From JBLEFH01 sp047345645 (GTDB taxonomy: Bacteria; Pseudomonadota; Alphaproteobacteria; Rhodobacterales; Rhodobacteraceae), in the NCBI GenBank assembly GCA_047345645.1, contig JBLEFH010000004.1: a stretch of 64,000 nucleotides of DNA; one strand, written 5' to 3'. A program made the position numbers and the translations under genes. Position 1 is the stretch's first letter. Each line of letters opens with the position of its first letter. Below the pieces are notes generated by a model. The model was not told the origin of the DNA. It did no database searches and saw only the letters and a program-made list of their open reading frames with translations. This document shows, piece by piece, positions 24,385 to 35,292 of the stretch.

Positions 24385-25959
24385 ATGGCGCAGAGCGACG
24401 TTTACGACCTCTTCATCATTGGCGGGGGCATCAATGGCTGCGGTATCGCGCGTGACGCCACGGGTCGTGGTCTGACCGTTGCGCTGGCCGAGATGAATGA
24501 TCTGGCGTCGGCGACCTCCTCGGCCTCCACCAAGCTTTTCCATGGCGGGCTGCGCTATCTCGAATATTTCGAAGTCCGGCTCGTGCGCGAGGCGTTGATC
24601 GAGCGGGAAACCTTGCTCCGCGCCATGCCGCATATCTCTTGGCCCATGCGTTTTGTGTTGCCTTATCATAAGGATATGCGGTTCGAGAGCGAGACGCCAA
24701 CAAGTAAGCTGCTCAACACCGTGATGCCATGGATGAAGGGACGGCGGCCCGCTTGGCTGATCCGCCTCGGGCTCTTCATGTATGACAATCTCGGCGGGCG
24801 GAAGATCCTGCCGGCGACGAAAACGCTGGATCTTTCATCCGCGAAAGAGGGCGCGCCGCTCAAGGATCGCTTTGAAAAGGCGTATGAATATTCCGATTGC
24901 TGGATTGAGGACTCGCGTCTTGTGGTCCTGAACGCCCGCGATGCAGCAGATCGCGGCGCGGAAATCATGGTGCGCACCAAGGTGATTTCCGCCCATGTCG
25001 AGAACGACGTCTGGCAGGTCGAGGTTGAGGACAAAGACAGCGGCGCGCGGCGCGTGATTCAGGCGAAAATGCTCGTGAATGCAGGCGGGCCGTGGGTCGG
25101 CGATGTGATCCGGGACCGCGCCGATGTGACCAGCAAAGAGGGTGTGCGCCTCGTCCGCGGGAGCCACATCGTGCTGCCGCGCCTCTTTGATCACGACAAA
25201 TGCTATTTCTTCCAAGGAACCGACGGGCGGATCATCTTCGCGATCCCCTATGAGACGGATTTCACCCTGATCGGCACCACCGATGCGGATCACCCGGACC
25301 CGGATCAAAAGCCGGTCTGCACACCGGACGAGCAACAATATCTCGTTGATTTCGCCAACGAATATTTCAAACAGGAAATCAGCCGCGACGATATCGTCTG
25401 GACCTATTCCGGCGTCCGCCCGCTTTATGATGACGGCGCGTCGAGCGCCTCGGCCGCGACTCGCGATTATGTGCTGACGGTGAACGAGACGGCGGGCGCG
25501 CCGATGCTCAACATCTTCGGCGGCAAGATCACGACCTATCGCCGCCTCGCCGAAAGCGCGCTTGAGAAGATCGGCGAACATCTGAAGGTCTCAAAAGGGG
25601 AATGGACGGCGGGCGCGCCTCTTCCCGGTGGCAATTTCCCCGTGGATGGCTTGGACAATCTCGTCGCGACGCTGAAGGCGGATTATCCGTTCCTGACGGA
25701 TTTCTGGGCGCTGCGCCTCGTGCGTGCTTATGGCACCGAAGCGCGGCTGATCCTTGGCGATGCCAAAACGGCGGCGGATCTCGGCACCGATTTCGGCGCG
25801 ACGCTCACCGGGGCCGAGCTGCATTGGTTAATGAACAAGGAATTCGCCCGCACGGCGGCGGATGTCGTCTGGCGGCGCAACAAGCTGGGGCTACGGCTCA
25901 GCGGGGACCAGATTGCCGCGATCGACAGCTGGATGACTGAGGAGAGGAAAGCAGCATGA
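24385..25959 (+). CDS. glpD: Aerobic glycerol-3-phosphate dehydrogenase
   Basis: The 524 aa FAD protein begins with a dinucleotide-binding site (LFIIGGGINGCGIARDATG, residues 9-27) and the family block SATSSASTKLFHGGLRYLE; later TLIGTTDADH and YSGVRPLYDDG fit GlpD. It oxidises sn-glycerol-3-phosphate to dihydroxyacetone phosphate at the inner membrane, passing electrons to quinone. GGGAGGA precedes the ATG. Its stop overlaps glpS by 4 bases, so catabolic enzyme and transporter form one operon. No glycerol kinase gene is present in the window. Confidence 0.96.
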   Translation: MAQSDVYDLFIIGGGINGCGIARDATGRGLTVALAEMNDLASATSSASTKLFHGGLRYLEYFEVRLVREALIERETLLRAMPHISWPMRFVLPYHKDMRFESETPTSKLLNTVMPWMKGRRPAWLIRLGLFMYDNLGGRKILPATKTLDLSSAKEGAPLKDRFEKAYEYSDCWIEDSRLVVLNARDAADRGAEIMVRTKVISAHVENDVWQVEVEDKDSGARRVIQAKMLVNAGGPWVGDVIRDRADVTSKEGVRLVRGSHIVLPRLFDHDKCYFFQGTDGRIIFAIPYETDFTLIGTTDADHPDPDQKPVCTPDEQQYLVDFANEYFKQEISRDDIVWTYSGVRPLYDDGASSASAATRDYVLTVNETAGAPMLNIFGGKITTYRRLAESALEKIGEHLKVSKGEWTAGAPLPGGNFPVDGLDNLVATLKADYPFLTDFWALRLVRAYGTEARLILGDAKTAADLGTDFGATLTGAELHWLMNKEFARTAADVVWRRNKLGLRLSGDQIAAIDSWMTEERKAA

Positions 25960-27035
25960 CCCTGCGGCTCGAAAATGTCTCGAAGAAGGCGGGCGGTGCG
26001 TTTCACATCTATCCCACGGATCTGGAGCTGCAAAATGGCACTATGAATGTGCTGCTCGGGCCGACCGGGGCCGGAAAAACCTCGCTGATGCGGCTGATGG
26101 CGGGCCTCGATGCGCCGACCGGGGGCAAGATTTTCTGGAACGGCGAGGATGTCACTGGCCAGCGGGTGCAGGACCGGAAGGTCGCGATGGTTTACCAGCA
26201 ATTCATTAACTACCCTTCCATGAGCGTTTACGACAACATCGCTTCGCCGATGCGGCTCATGGGGGCGGACAAGGCGGAGATTGATCGCCGGGTGCGCGAA
26301 ACGGCGGAACTGATGCAGCTCACCCCGATGCTGGAGCGCAAGCCGCTGGAACTCTCGGGCGGGCAGCAGCAACGCTGCGCTTTGGCACGGGCGCTCGTTA
26401 AAAACGCAGGGCTGGTGCTGCTCGATGAGCCGCTGGCCAACCTGGACTATAAGCTCCGGGAGGAACTCCGCGCCGAGATCCCAAAAATCTTCGAAGCGTC
26501 CGGTTCGATTTTTGTTTATGCCACAACCGAACCGGAGGAAGCGCTGCTTCTCGGTGGGAATACGGCCACGCTTTGGGAAGGCCGCATCACGCAGTTCGGC
26601 CCGACGCCGGAGGTGTATCGCCGCCCCGTCGATGCGACCACGGCGCGCGTGTTTTCCGATCCGCCGATGAATTTCTTGAATGTCGATAAGGTCGGCGCCC
26701 AGTTGCGTTTCGGTGCAGACCAAAGCGCCCCGGTGCCGCCGCAACTGGCAAGTCTCGCCGATGGCAGCTACACCGCCGGCTTCCGCCCGCATCATCTGAG
26801 CCTGACCGAAACCGCGCCGGATGCGCTGTCTTTCCAAACCAAGCTGACCGTGAGCGAAATCACCGGCTCGGAAACCTTTATTCACCTCGATCATCACGGG
26901 CAAAACTGGGTCGGGCTGGTCCATGGGGTGAAGGACATCAAACCCGGCGATGCCGTCACCGTCTGGCTCGATCCGGCGCATATTTACGTGTTCGGCGCCT
27001 CTGGTGAGCTGATTTCGGCGGAGGAGGCGGCCTGA
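25956..27035 (+). CDS. glpS: Glycerol ABC transporter ATP-binding protein GlpS
   Basis: The 359 aa protein has Walker A GPTGAGKTS (~residues 35-43), signature LSGGQQQR (133-140), and Walker B with catalytic Glu (LVLLDEPLANLD, E158). The switch His is replaced by Thr191 (YATTEPEEAL instead of THDxxEA). A C-terminal TOBE-like regulatory domain covers ~240-355. By order it corresponds to GlpS of the Rhizobium leguminosarum glycerol system. Coupled to glpD (ATGA) and to glpT (TGATG). Confidence 0.9.
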   Translation: MTLRLENVSKKAGGAFHIYPTDLELQNGTMNVLLGPTGAGKTSLMRLMAGLDAPTGGKIFWNGEDVTGQRVQDRKVAMVYQQFINYPSMSVYDNIASPMRLMGADKAEIDRRVRETAELMQLTPMLERKPLELSGGQQQRCALARALVKNAGLVLLDEPLANLDYKLREELRAEIPKIFEASGSIFVYATTEPEEALLLGGNTATLWEGRITQFGPTPEVYRRPVDATTARVFSDPPMNFLNVDKVGAQLRFGADQSAPVPPQLASLADGSYTAGFRPHHLSLTETAPDALSFQTKLTVSEITGSETFIHLDHHGQNWVGLVHGVKDIKPGDAVTVWLDPAHIYVFGASGELISAEEAA

Positions 27036-28117
27036 TGGCGAAGATCACTCTCGACAATCTCGCGCATTCCTATCTGCCTAATCCCTCGGGCGAGGATGAT
27101 TTCGCGCTCAAGGAGCTGAACCACACCTGGACCGATGGCGAAGCCTATGCGCTGCTCGGCTCGTCGGGTTGCGGGAAATCGACGCTGCTCAACATCATTT
27201 CGGGCCTGCTGACGCCGTCGCAAGGACGGGTTCTCTTTAACGATGTGGACATGACCGACGCGCCCACGGCGGAGCGCAATATCGCGCAGGTGTTCCAGTT
27301 TCCGGTCGTTTACGACACGATGACCGTGCGCGATAACCTCGCCTTCCCGCTGCGCAATCGGGGTCGTGATGCGGCCTATGTGGCTGAACGGGTGCAGAAA
27401 ATCGCGCAGATGATCGGGATGGAAGACCAGCTTGGCCGTAAGGCGCGCGGCCTTGGTGCGGATGAAAAGCAGAAAATCAGCCTCGGGCGCGGGATGGTGC
27501 GTGAGGACGTGAATGCGCTCCTCTTCGACGAGCCGCTGACCGTGATCGACCCGCATATGAAATGGGAGCTGCGGACCCAGCTCAAGCGCCTCCATCACGA
27601 GTTCGGCCACACCATGATCTATGTGACGCACGACCAGACAGAAGCGCTCACATTCGCGGATAAGGTCGTCGTGATGTATGATGGGCGTGTGGTACAGATT
27701 GGCACACCGCAGGAACTTTTCGAACGTCCGGCCCATAGCTTTGTCGGCTATTTCATCGGCTCGCCGGGGATGAACTTTCTGTCCGCCGATGTAGACGGGA
27801 ACCGCGCCAATGTCGGCGGGCAGGAACTTGGCCTCGGGGCGGGCTATCGTCCGCTCTCGGGCAAGGTCGAGATCGGGGTGCGCCCGGAATTTGTCCGGCT
27901 GAGTGACGAGATTGGCATCCCGGCGCAGATCACCCGCGTCGAGGATGTCGGGCGGCACAAGATCGTGCGGATGGATGTCGAGGGCCGCGAGATCAACGCC
28001 ATTCTGGGCGAGGATGATCCGATCCCTTCGGGCAGCACGCGGATCAGCGCGGCCCCGGAAGGCATCAATATCTATGAGAATGACTGGCGCGTCGCCCCGG
28101 ACGGTGAGACGCCATGA
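27035..28117 (+). CDS. glpT: Glycerol ABC transporter ATP-binding protein GlpT
   Basis: The 360 aa protein has Walker A GSSGCGKST (42-50), Walker B/Glu in LLFDEPLTVID (E166) and the switch His199 in YVTHDQTEAL. The ABC signature is degenerate: LGADEKQK (140-147) in place of LSGGQ. Together with GlpS, which has a good signature but lacks the switch His, it would form an asymmetric pair of ATPases with one good site. This GlpT is the ABC subunit, not the unrelated MFS glycerol-3-phosphate antiporter of E. coli. The next gene, a cupin, overlaps by 4 bases. Confidence 0.9.
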   Translation: MAKITLDNLAHSYLPNPSGEDDFALKELNHTWTDGEAYALLGSSGCGKSTLLNIISGLLTPSQGRVLFNDVDMTDAPTAERNIAQVFQFPVVYDTMTVRDNLAFPLRNRGRDAAYVAERVQKIAQMIGMEDQLGRKARGLGADEKQKISLGRGMVREDVNALLFDEPLTVIDPHMKWELRTQLKRLHHEFGHTMIYVTHDQTEALTFADKVVVMYDGRVVQIGTPQELFERPAHSFVGYFIGSPGMNFLSADVDGNRANVGGQELGLGAGYRPLSGKVEIGVRPEFVRLSDEIGIPAQITRVEDVGRHKIVRMDVEGREINAILGEDDPIPSGSTRISAAPEGINIYENDWRVAPDGETP

Positions 28118-28703
28118 TCCAACGGATTTACACGCAAATCCATGATTTTATGGCGACCCATGACGAGGGCATCGTGCGTGATTTTGCGAGCGCTTTGCCG
28201 CCGCTGGATGATTTGGGCCAAAAACACCGCTCCGATCTCTTTATTGATCCCAGCTATTTGCTCCACAAAATGGGTGACAGCACGGACGAGACCCGCGCCC
28301 TGGCCGAATCCGCGCTCTCACTTGGCGAAGAAGGTTGGGCGAACATGTTCCCGCCCGGAGATTACCCCAGCCGCGTCTATGAATTTTCGGCGTGGCTCCC
28401 GGTCGCGATGCGCGAAGGGCCGCTGGTATGGACCCGAGGCGTGGTCGAATTCATGATCATCGGCGCGGGCCGGAAACTCCCGACGGTGCGCCATCCCGGC
28501 GATGAGCTTTACGTCGTCCTCGCGGGAGAAGTCGCGTCCGACCGGCGGGAGTTTGGCCGCACGGAGCTTGGCGCGAATATGTGGCTGCGCAATCCGCCCT
28601 ATACCCCGCATAATCTCGAAACCAAAGATGTCGGCGCCATGATCCTCACGATCTGGCGGGACCTCAAGGAGAACGAGTCCCGCAACAATATGGAGGTCGT
28701 CGC

Positions 28704-28707
<4 letters not shown>
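28114..28707 (+). CDS. DMSP-lyase-like (DddQ/DLL-type) cupin protein inside the glycerol operon
   Basis: The 197 aa protein has a C-terminal cupin. Metal-binding residues H127, E131 and Y133 (RHPGDELYVVLAGE) and H166 (NPPYTPHNL) follow the H-x3-E-x-Y...H pattern of DddQ-type dimethylsulfoniopropionate lyases, and the length (~200 aa) fits too. The Tyr proposed as catalytic base in DddQ, five residues before the first His, is Leu122 here, so lyase activity is uncertain. N-terminal helices (1-85) match the family layout. It overlaps glpT (ATGA) and the next permease (ATGA), so it is fully coupled to transporter synthesis. It could act on glycerol-derived or sulfur compounds, or be a sensor; its reaction is unknown. 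Confidence 0.75.
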
Positions 28708-30450
<1,743 letters not shown>

Positions 30451-30451
<1 letters not shown>

Positions 30452-30747
30452 TGAAGTTGTCTAAATTTGTAGCAGAAACACTTCGGGAGATTGAACTCGG
30501 AATTACGGAGGCACGGGCAACCTCAGATGAATCATGGATTGCTCCCGGCTATGTCGGTGAAACTGAAGTATGGGCACCAGAGAAAATCACCTTTGAGATC
30601 GCCATTACAACGAATGTTGATGGCGAAGGCGGCATCCGTGTTTTCAATTTCGGCGAGCTAAAAGGCGGTGCATCGAAGGAAATGGTGAACAAAATTGCCT
30701 TCAACGTCCCTGTCTTTTTCAACTCAATCCCGAGGAAGGATCGTTAA
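30451..30747 (+). CDS. Small trypco2-like protein, low-GC insertion in the glycerol operon
   Basis: The 98 aa protein has an N-terminal helix (KLSKFVAETLREIELGITEA) and a beta-rich second half (KITFEIAITTNVDGEGGIRV, then NKIAFNVPVFF). This layout, FVxETLxxIxxGI... xFEIAITT...GGIxV...IxFxVP, matches a widespread family of small unknown proteins resembling the trypsin-co-occurring domain 2 (trypco2). GC content is about 46% by hand count, far below its neighbours (near 60%), suggesting recent acquisition. It is preceded by GGGGAGGG, overlaps glpQ by one base and ends two bases before glpU. Function unknown; its usual partners (proteases, effectors) are not visible nearby. Confidence 0.7.
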
Positions 30748-30749
30748 CT

Positions 30750-31022
30750 ATGGCTTGGATGGCATGGACCCTACCGACAGCGATTTTCTTTGTCATCATC
30801 GCTTGTCTTCTGATCCTCTTCACCGTGCTGGCGATCCGTTACCCGGAGACGCCGCGCAAGGGGATCCTGCAATTCGAAACCACGCGGGGGGATCGGCTCT
30901 ATATCACCCTGCTGGGCAGCGCCTTTATCAATCTGGCTTGGCTCGGGCTTGGCCTCGGGCCGCAGCCTTGGGCGCTCGCCGTCTGTCTTGTTTACGCCGC
31001 AGCGGTGTTCCGCTGGGTGTGA
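30750..31022 (+). CDS. glpU: Small membrane protein GlpU (DUF2160)
   Basis: The 90 aa protein has two to three membrane helices (TAIFFVIIACLLILFTVLAI, YITLLGSAFINLAWLGLGLG, PWALAVCLVYAAAVF) with the linker RYPETPRKGILQFETTRGDR, typical of the DUF2160 family that accompanies glycerol ABC transporters as GlpU. It lies between permease and binding protein, as in Rhizobium, except for the extra small gene before it. AGGAAGGA precedes the ATG. Confidence 0.9.
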   Translation: MAWMAWTLPTAIFFVIIACLLILFTVLAIRYPETPRKGILQFETTRGDRLYITLLGSAFINLAWLGLGLGPQPWALAVCLVYAAAVFRWV

Positions 31023-31076
31023 TGATGCCGGGGCCGCGCGCCCCGCAAACTTCGGTTCAATAAGGGAGGAACCACT

Positions 31077-32801
31077 ATGAAAACGCTTGGATTGACATCC
31101 ACCACCGCTGTGGCGCTGGCGCTGACCCTCACAGGCGCGCCCGCATTTGCCGATATGGAGGCCGCCCGCGCCTTCCTCGATGAAACCATCGAGCGCTCGG
31201 CCCTTTCCCGCGAGGAGCAGGAAGAGGAGATGCAGTGGTTTGTGGACGCCGCGGAGCCGTTTCAGGGCATGGACATCAAGGTCGTCTCCGAGACGATCAC
31301 CACCCATGAATATGAGGCCAATGTCCTCGCTCCGGCTTTCTCGCGCATCACCGGGATCAACGTGACCCATGACCTCATTGGTGAGGGCGATGTGGTCGAG
31401 AAGCTGCAAACGCAGATGCAGTCGGGCCAGAACATCTATGACGCCTATGTCAACGATTCCGATCTCATCGGCACCCATTGGCGCTACAAGCAGGCGCGCA
31501 ACCTGACCGAGTGGATGGAAGGCGAGGGCGCGGATGTGACCAACCCGAACCTCAATCTCGATGATTTCATCGGTCTGAGCTTCGTTACCGGACCCGATGA
31601 GCAGCTTTATCAGCTCCCCGACCAGCAATTCGCGAACCTCTACTGGTTCCGCCATGACTGGTTCACCGACGAGAAGAACATGGCCGATTTCGAAGCGGAA
31701 TACGGCTATGAGCTGGGTGTGCCGGTGAACTGGTCCGCCTATGAGGACATTGCCGAATTCTTCACGGGCCGCGATCTGTCGCATATGGGCTATGAGGGCG
31801 AGGTCTATGGCAACATGGATTACGGCAAGAAAGACCCGTCGCTCGGCTGGCGCTTCACCGATGCGTGGCTGTCCATGGCTGGCGCTGGTGACAAGGGTGA
31901 GCCGAACGGTCTGCCGGTCGATGAGTGGGGCATTCGAGTGAATGAAAACTCCCAGCCCGTCGGTTCCTGCATGGCCCGCGGCGGTGCGACCAACGCGCCC
32001 GCTGCCGTCTACGCCATTGAGAAATATATCAAATGGCTGAAGGAATACACGCCCGCCGCTGCCGCTGGCATGACCTTCTCCGAAGCCGGTCCGGTCCCTG
32101 CGCAGGGTGAGATTGCCCAGCAGATGTTCTGGTACACCACCTTCACCGCCGACATGGTGGGCGATGGGGCTTCGGCGGTTCTCAACGAGGACGGCACCCC
32201 GAAATGGCGCATGGCCCCGAGCCCGCATGGCGCCTATTGGGAAGAAGGCATGAAGATCGGCTATCAGGACGCTGGCTCCTGGACGTTGATGGAATCCACC
32301 CCGGTGGACCGCGCGCAAGCCGCGTGGCTCTATGCCCAATTCGTGACCTCGATGACCGTGGACGTGGAAAAAGCCCATGCGGGCCTGACCTTCATTCGCG
32401 AGTCGACCGTGAACCATGAAAGCTTCACCGAGCGCGCGCCGGAGCTTGGCGGTCTCGTCGAGTTCTACCGCTCCCCGGCCCGGACCCAGTGGTCGCCGAC
32501 CGGCACCAATATTCCTGACTATCCGAAGCTGGCACAGCTTTGGTGGCAGAATATCGGGGATGCGTCCTCGGGTGCGAAATCCGCGCAGGAAGCGCTCGAC
32601 AGCCTTTGCGCCCAGCAAGAACAGGTTCTGGAACGCCTTGAGCGCGCGGGCATCATGGGCGATCTCGGCCCGGTCCTGAACGAAGAGCGTGACCCGCAGG
32701 AATGGCTCGACGAAGAAGGCGCACCGAAGCCGAAGCTGGAAAACGAAGATGAGGAGCCGCAGACGGTTTCTTATGAAGAGCTGATCCAGTCCTGGCAGTA
32801 A
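31077..32801 (+). CDS. glpV: Glycerol ABC transporter substrate-binding protein GlpV
   Basis: The 574 aa protein has a signal peptide (residues 1-25, ending APAFA). It is a large type-1 extracellular solute-binding protein: ITGINVTHDLIGEGDVVEKL, QMQSGQNIYDAYVNDSDLIG and LPDQQFANLYWFRHDWF are family blocks. Its length (~570-580 aa) is characteristic of the glycerol binding protein GlpV and unlike usual sugar-binding proteins (~420 aa). GGGAGGAACC precedes the ATG. A strong terminator follows, closing the operon. Confidence 0.92.
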   Translation: MKTLGLTSTTAVALALTLTGAPAFADMEAARAFLDETIERSALSREEQEEEMQWFVDAAEPFQGMDIKVVSETITTHEYEANVLAPAFSRITGINVTHDLIGEGDVVEKLQTQMQSGQNIYDAYVNDSDLIGTHWRYKQARNLTEWMEGEGADVTNPNLNLDDFIGLSFVTGPDEQLYQLPDQQFANLYWFRHDWFTDEKNMADFEAEYGYELGVPVNWSAYEDIAEFFTGRDLSHMGYEGEVYGNMDYGKKDPSLGWRFTDAWLSMAGAGDKGEPNGLPVDEWGIRVNENSQPVGSCMARGGATNAPAAVYAIEKYIKWLKEYTPAAAAGMTFSEAGPVPAQGEIAQQMFWYTTFTADMVGDGASAVLNEDGTPKWRMAPSPHGAYWEEGMKIGYQDAGSWTLMESTPVDRAQAAWLYAQFVTSMTVDVEKAHAGLTFIRESTVNHESFTERAPELGGLVEFYRSPARTQWSPTGTNIPDYPKLAQLWWQNIGDASSGAKSAQEALDSLCAQQEQVLERLERAGIMGDLGPVLNEERDPQEWLDEEGAPKPKLENEDEEPQTVSYEELIQSWQ

Positions 32802-32823
32802 GCCTTTGATCTGACGCAAGACG

Positions 32824-32854
32824 CGGCCGGGCATGTCCCGGCCGTTTCTTTTTT
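32824..32854 (+). terminator. Rho-independent terminator of the glp operon
   Basis: CGGCCGGG, loop CATGT, CCCGGCCG form a perfect 8-bp stem followed by TTTCTTTTTT. It lies 23 bases after the glpV stop. Confidence 0.9.
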
Positions 32855-33047
32855 GGGCCCGCCGCTTCAAAAGCGTTGCCTCTTTCCGCCATACACGCAA
32901 TTTCATTCTTCCGAAATCGCGACGCGGCAGGATAACATTCTGCATGACAGCCGCGCATAGCCGCGATAACGTGAAATTTTCCCGCTTCCGCTTGATTGAC
33001 ATGCGGAAATACCCCAGATGGGCGACAGAGAAGACAAGGAGATTGTC

Positions 33048-33857
33048 ATGTTTAAGAAGATTGCTCTTGCGGCCATTGCCGCGTCGCTGGCCACCGCTGC
33101 CTCCGCCCAGACCCTGCGCGTGGGTATGTCCGGCGGCTATTTCCCCTTCACCTTCGTCCAGCAGGACGAGTTGCAGGGCTTTGAAGTCGATGTGATGAAC
33201 GCCGTCGGCGAGGAAACCGGGCTGGATGTCGAGTTCGTCACCATGTCCTTTTCCGGCCTGATCGGCGCGCTGGAATCGAACCGGATCGACACGATCGCAA
33301 ACCAGATCACCATCACCCCGGAGCGCGAAGCCAAATTCGCCTTCACCGCGCCTTATGTCTATGACGGCGCGCAGGTCGTGACCCGTGAGGGCAATGAGGA
33401 TGTGATCACAGGGCCGGAAAGCCTGAAGGGCAAATCCGTCGCCGTGAACCTTGGCTCCAATTTCGAACAGCTCCTGCGCGAATTGCCCTATGCGGACGAG
33501 ATCGACATTCGCACCTATGAGTCGAATATCGAGCAGGACACCGCCCTTGGCCGCGTCGATGCCTTCGTGATGGACCGCGTGTCCTCCGCGCAGGTGATCA
33601 AGGAAAGCCCGCTGCCGCTCGCTCTTGCGGGTGAACCGTTCAGCGAGATCCACAACGCGCTGCCCTTCCGCAATGACGAGGACGGTCAGGCCCTTCGCGA
33701 CACCGTGGATGAAGCGCTGACCACCCTGCGCGAAGACGGCACTTTGGCCGAGATTTCGGACAAATGGTTCGGCACGGACATCACCGCGATCCCGAGCGGC
33801 GAGGCCGAGGCTGACACAACCGAAGCCGACGAGACCGAAACGGAAGCGACCGAGTAA
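33048..33857 (+). CDS. Amino-acid ABC transporter substrate-binding protein with acidic C-terminal tail
   Basis: Read from ATG 33048 (269 aa; AAGGAGA ribosome site), it has a signal peptide (residues 1-21, ending ASAQ) and a family 3 solute-binding domain: LRVGMSGGYFPFTF, GFEVDVMNAVGEETGLDVEF, RIDTIANQITITPEREAKFAF, LREDGTLAEISDKWFGTDIT. The last ~19 residues form a low-complexity Glu/Asp/Thr tail (GEAEADTTEADETETEATE), unusual for the family. It probably binds a polar amino acid such as cystine or an acidic amino acid. The permease starts 3 bases later. An upstream in-frame ATG (33018) lacks a ribosome site. Confidence 0.9.
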   Translation: MFKKIALAAIAASLATAASAQTLRVGMSGGYFPFTFVQQDELQGFEVDVMNAVGEETGLDVEFVTMSFSGLIGALESNRIDTIANQITITPEREAKFAFTAPYVYDGAQVVTREGNEDVITGPESLKGKSVAVNLGSNFEQLLRELPYADEIDIRTYESNIEQDTALGRVDAFVMDRVSSAQVIKESPLPLALAGEPFSEIHNALPFRNDEDGQALRDTVDEALTTLREDGTLAEISDKWFGTDITAIPSGEAEADTTEADETETEATE

Positions 33858-33860
33858 TTT

Positions 33861-34532
33861 ATGCGGGCACTTGATCTCGATTACATGATCGGGCTGGTGC
33901 CCGTTATCCTCGGCTATGTCCCTTTGACCGTCTTTATGGCGGTCATTTCCATGGTGATGGCGGTGATCCTCGGCTCGATCCTCGCCATCATCCGCGTGCA
34001 GCAAGTGCCGGTGCTGAACAGCTTTACCGCGCTTTTCATCAGCTTCTTCCGCGGCACGCCGCTCTTGGTGCAACTTTTCCTCTTCTATTATGGCCTGCCG
34101 CAGGTGCTGGCCTTCCTCACCCAGATCAACGGGGTGACGGCGGCGATCATGGGGCTGACCCTTCATTTCGCGGCCTATATGGCGGAAAGCATCCGCGCCG
34201 CGATCCTCGGGATCGACCGCGATCAATGGGAAGCCGCGCAGGCCGTCGGCATGACCGATGGGCAGACGCTCCGCCGCATCATCCTGCCACAAGCCGCACG
34301 GATCGCCGCGCCAACGCTCGTCAATTATTTCATCGACATGATCAAAAGCACCTCGCTCGCCTTCACCCTCGGCGTGACCGAGATGATGGGCGCGACCCAG
34401 AAAGAAGCCGCCGGGAGCTTCCTCTATTTCGAAGCCTTCCTCGTCGTCGCCATCATCTACTGGGTGATCGTGGAAGCGCTCTCCTTCGGTCAACGCCATC
34501 TGGAGCGCTATCTGGGGAGAGCCTACGCATGA
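33861..34532 (+). CDS. Amino-acid ABC transporter permease
   Basis: The 223 aa protein has five or so membrane helices of the HisM/GlnP family: VILGYVPLTVFMAVISMVMA, SFFRGTPLLVQLFLFYYGLP, and the EAA loop DRDQWEAAQAVGMTDGQTLR followed by RIILPQAARIAAP. It forms the inner-membrane channel as a homodimer. Its TGA overlaps the ATPase ATG (ATGA). Order binding protein, permease, ATPase is standard. Confidence 0.94.
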   Translation: MRALDLDYMIGLVPVILGYVPLTVFMAVISMVMAVILGSILAIIRVQQVPVLNSFTALFISFFRGTPLLVQLFLFYYGLPQVLAFLTQINGVTAAIMGLTLHFAAYMAESIRAAILGIDRDQWEAAQAVGMTDGQTLRRIILPQAARIAAPTLVNYFIDMIKSTSLAFTLGVTEMMGATQKEAAGSFLYFEAFLVVAIIYWVIVEALSFGQRHLERYLGRAYA

Positions 34533-35263
34533 GCATTTCCGCGACCAATCTGACCAAGCGTTTCGGCGACAATGTGGTGCTGAACGGTATTGATATCGAG
34601 ATCGAGAAGGGCGAGCGGGTCGTCGTGATCGGACCGTCCGGCACCGGTAAATCGACCCTGCTGCGCTGCTTTAATTATCTCGACCGGCCTGAAGAGGGCA
34701 TCATCACGGTCGGCGATGTTTCCGTGAATGCGGAGAAGGCGAGCAAGGCGGATATTCTCGCGCTCCGCCGGCGCACCGCCTTCGTGTTTCAGAACTATGC
34801 CCTCTTCGACAACAAGACCGCCCGCGAGAACATCGCGGAATCGCTGATCGTCGTCTGGAAATGGGGCCGCGACAAAGCGCTGGCCCGTGCGGGTGAGATT
34901 CTTGCCGAGATCGGGCTTGCGGAAAAAGCGGACGCTTACCCGGCATCGCTTTCGGGCGGCCAGAAACAACGCGTCGGCATTGGCCGCGCCATGGCGCTCG
35001 ATGCGGAACTGATGCTCTTTGACGAGCCGACCTCGGCGCTCGACCCGGAATGGGTCGGCGAAGTTCTCGGCCTCATGCGCCGCGTCGCCGAGCAAAAGCA
35101 AACCATGCTCATCGTCACCCATGAAATGCGCTTTGCCCGCGAAATCGCGGACCGTATCATCTTCATGGATGGCGGCCGCATCGTCGAACAGGGCCCGCCG
35201 GAGCAGATCTTCGACGCCCCGCAAGACCCGCGCACACAAGCCTTTTTGCAGCGCGTCAGCTAA
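34529..35263 (+). CDS. Amino-acid ABC transporter ATP-binding protein
   Basis: The 244 aa protein has Walker A GPSGTGKST (~residues 35-43), signature LSGGQKQR, Walker B LMLFDEPTSALDPE and switch His in VTHEMRFARE, all intact, as in GlnQ/HisP-type ATPases. The start was set at ATG 34529, overlapping the permease stop; the same frame is open far upstream inside the permease gene, but that part is a shadow. It powers amino-acid uptake with the two genes before it. Confidence 0.95.
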   Translation: MSISATNLTKRFGDNVVLNGIDIEIEKGERVVVIGPSGTGKSTLLRCFNYLDRPEEGIITVGDVSVNAEKASKADILALRRRTAFVFQNYALFDNKTARENIAESLIVVWKWGRDKALARAGEILAEIGLAEKADAYPASLSGGQKQRVGIGRAMALDAELMLFDEPTSALDPEWVGEVLGLMRRVAEQKQTMLIVTHEMRFAREIADRIIFMDGGRIVEQGPPEQIFDAPQDPRTQAFLQRVS

Positions 35264-35268
35264 AGACT

Positions 35269-35292
35269 GCCGGGGCAACTCCCGGCGCCTTT
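35269..35292 (+). terminator. Weak terminator-like hairpin after amino-acid ABC operon
   Basis: GCCGGG, loop GCAACT, CCCGGC form a 6-bp stem, followed by a weak GCCTTT tail. It lies 6 bases after the ATPase stop and 69 bases before sqdB. Confidence 0.45.

Noticed and set aside
30771..34499. A 1242-codon open frame on the minus strand across glpU, glpV and the amino-acid ABC genes
   Set aside because: It is antisense to well-recognised genes, crosses their gaps, and has no recognisable domain. Such frames arise from strong codon bias in high-GC DNA.
34226..34528. Extended N terminus of the amino-acid ABC ATPase
   Set aside because: The added region lies within the permease gene in another frame, while a coupled ATG at 34529 gives the normal family length.
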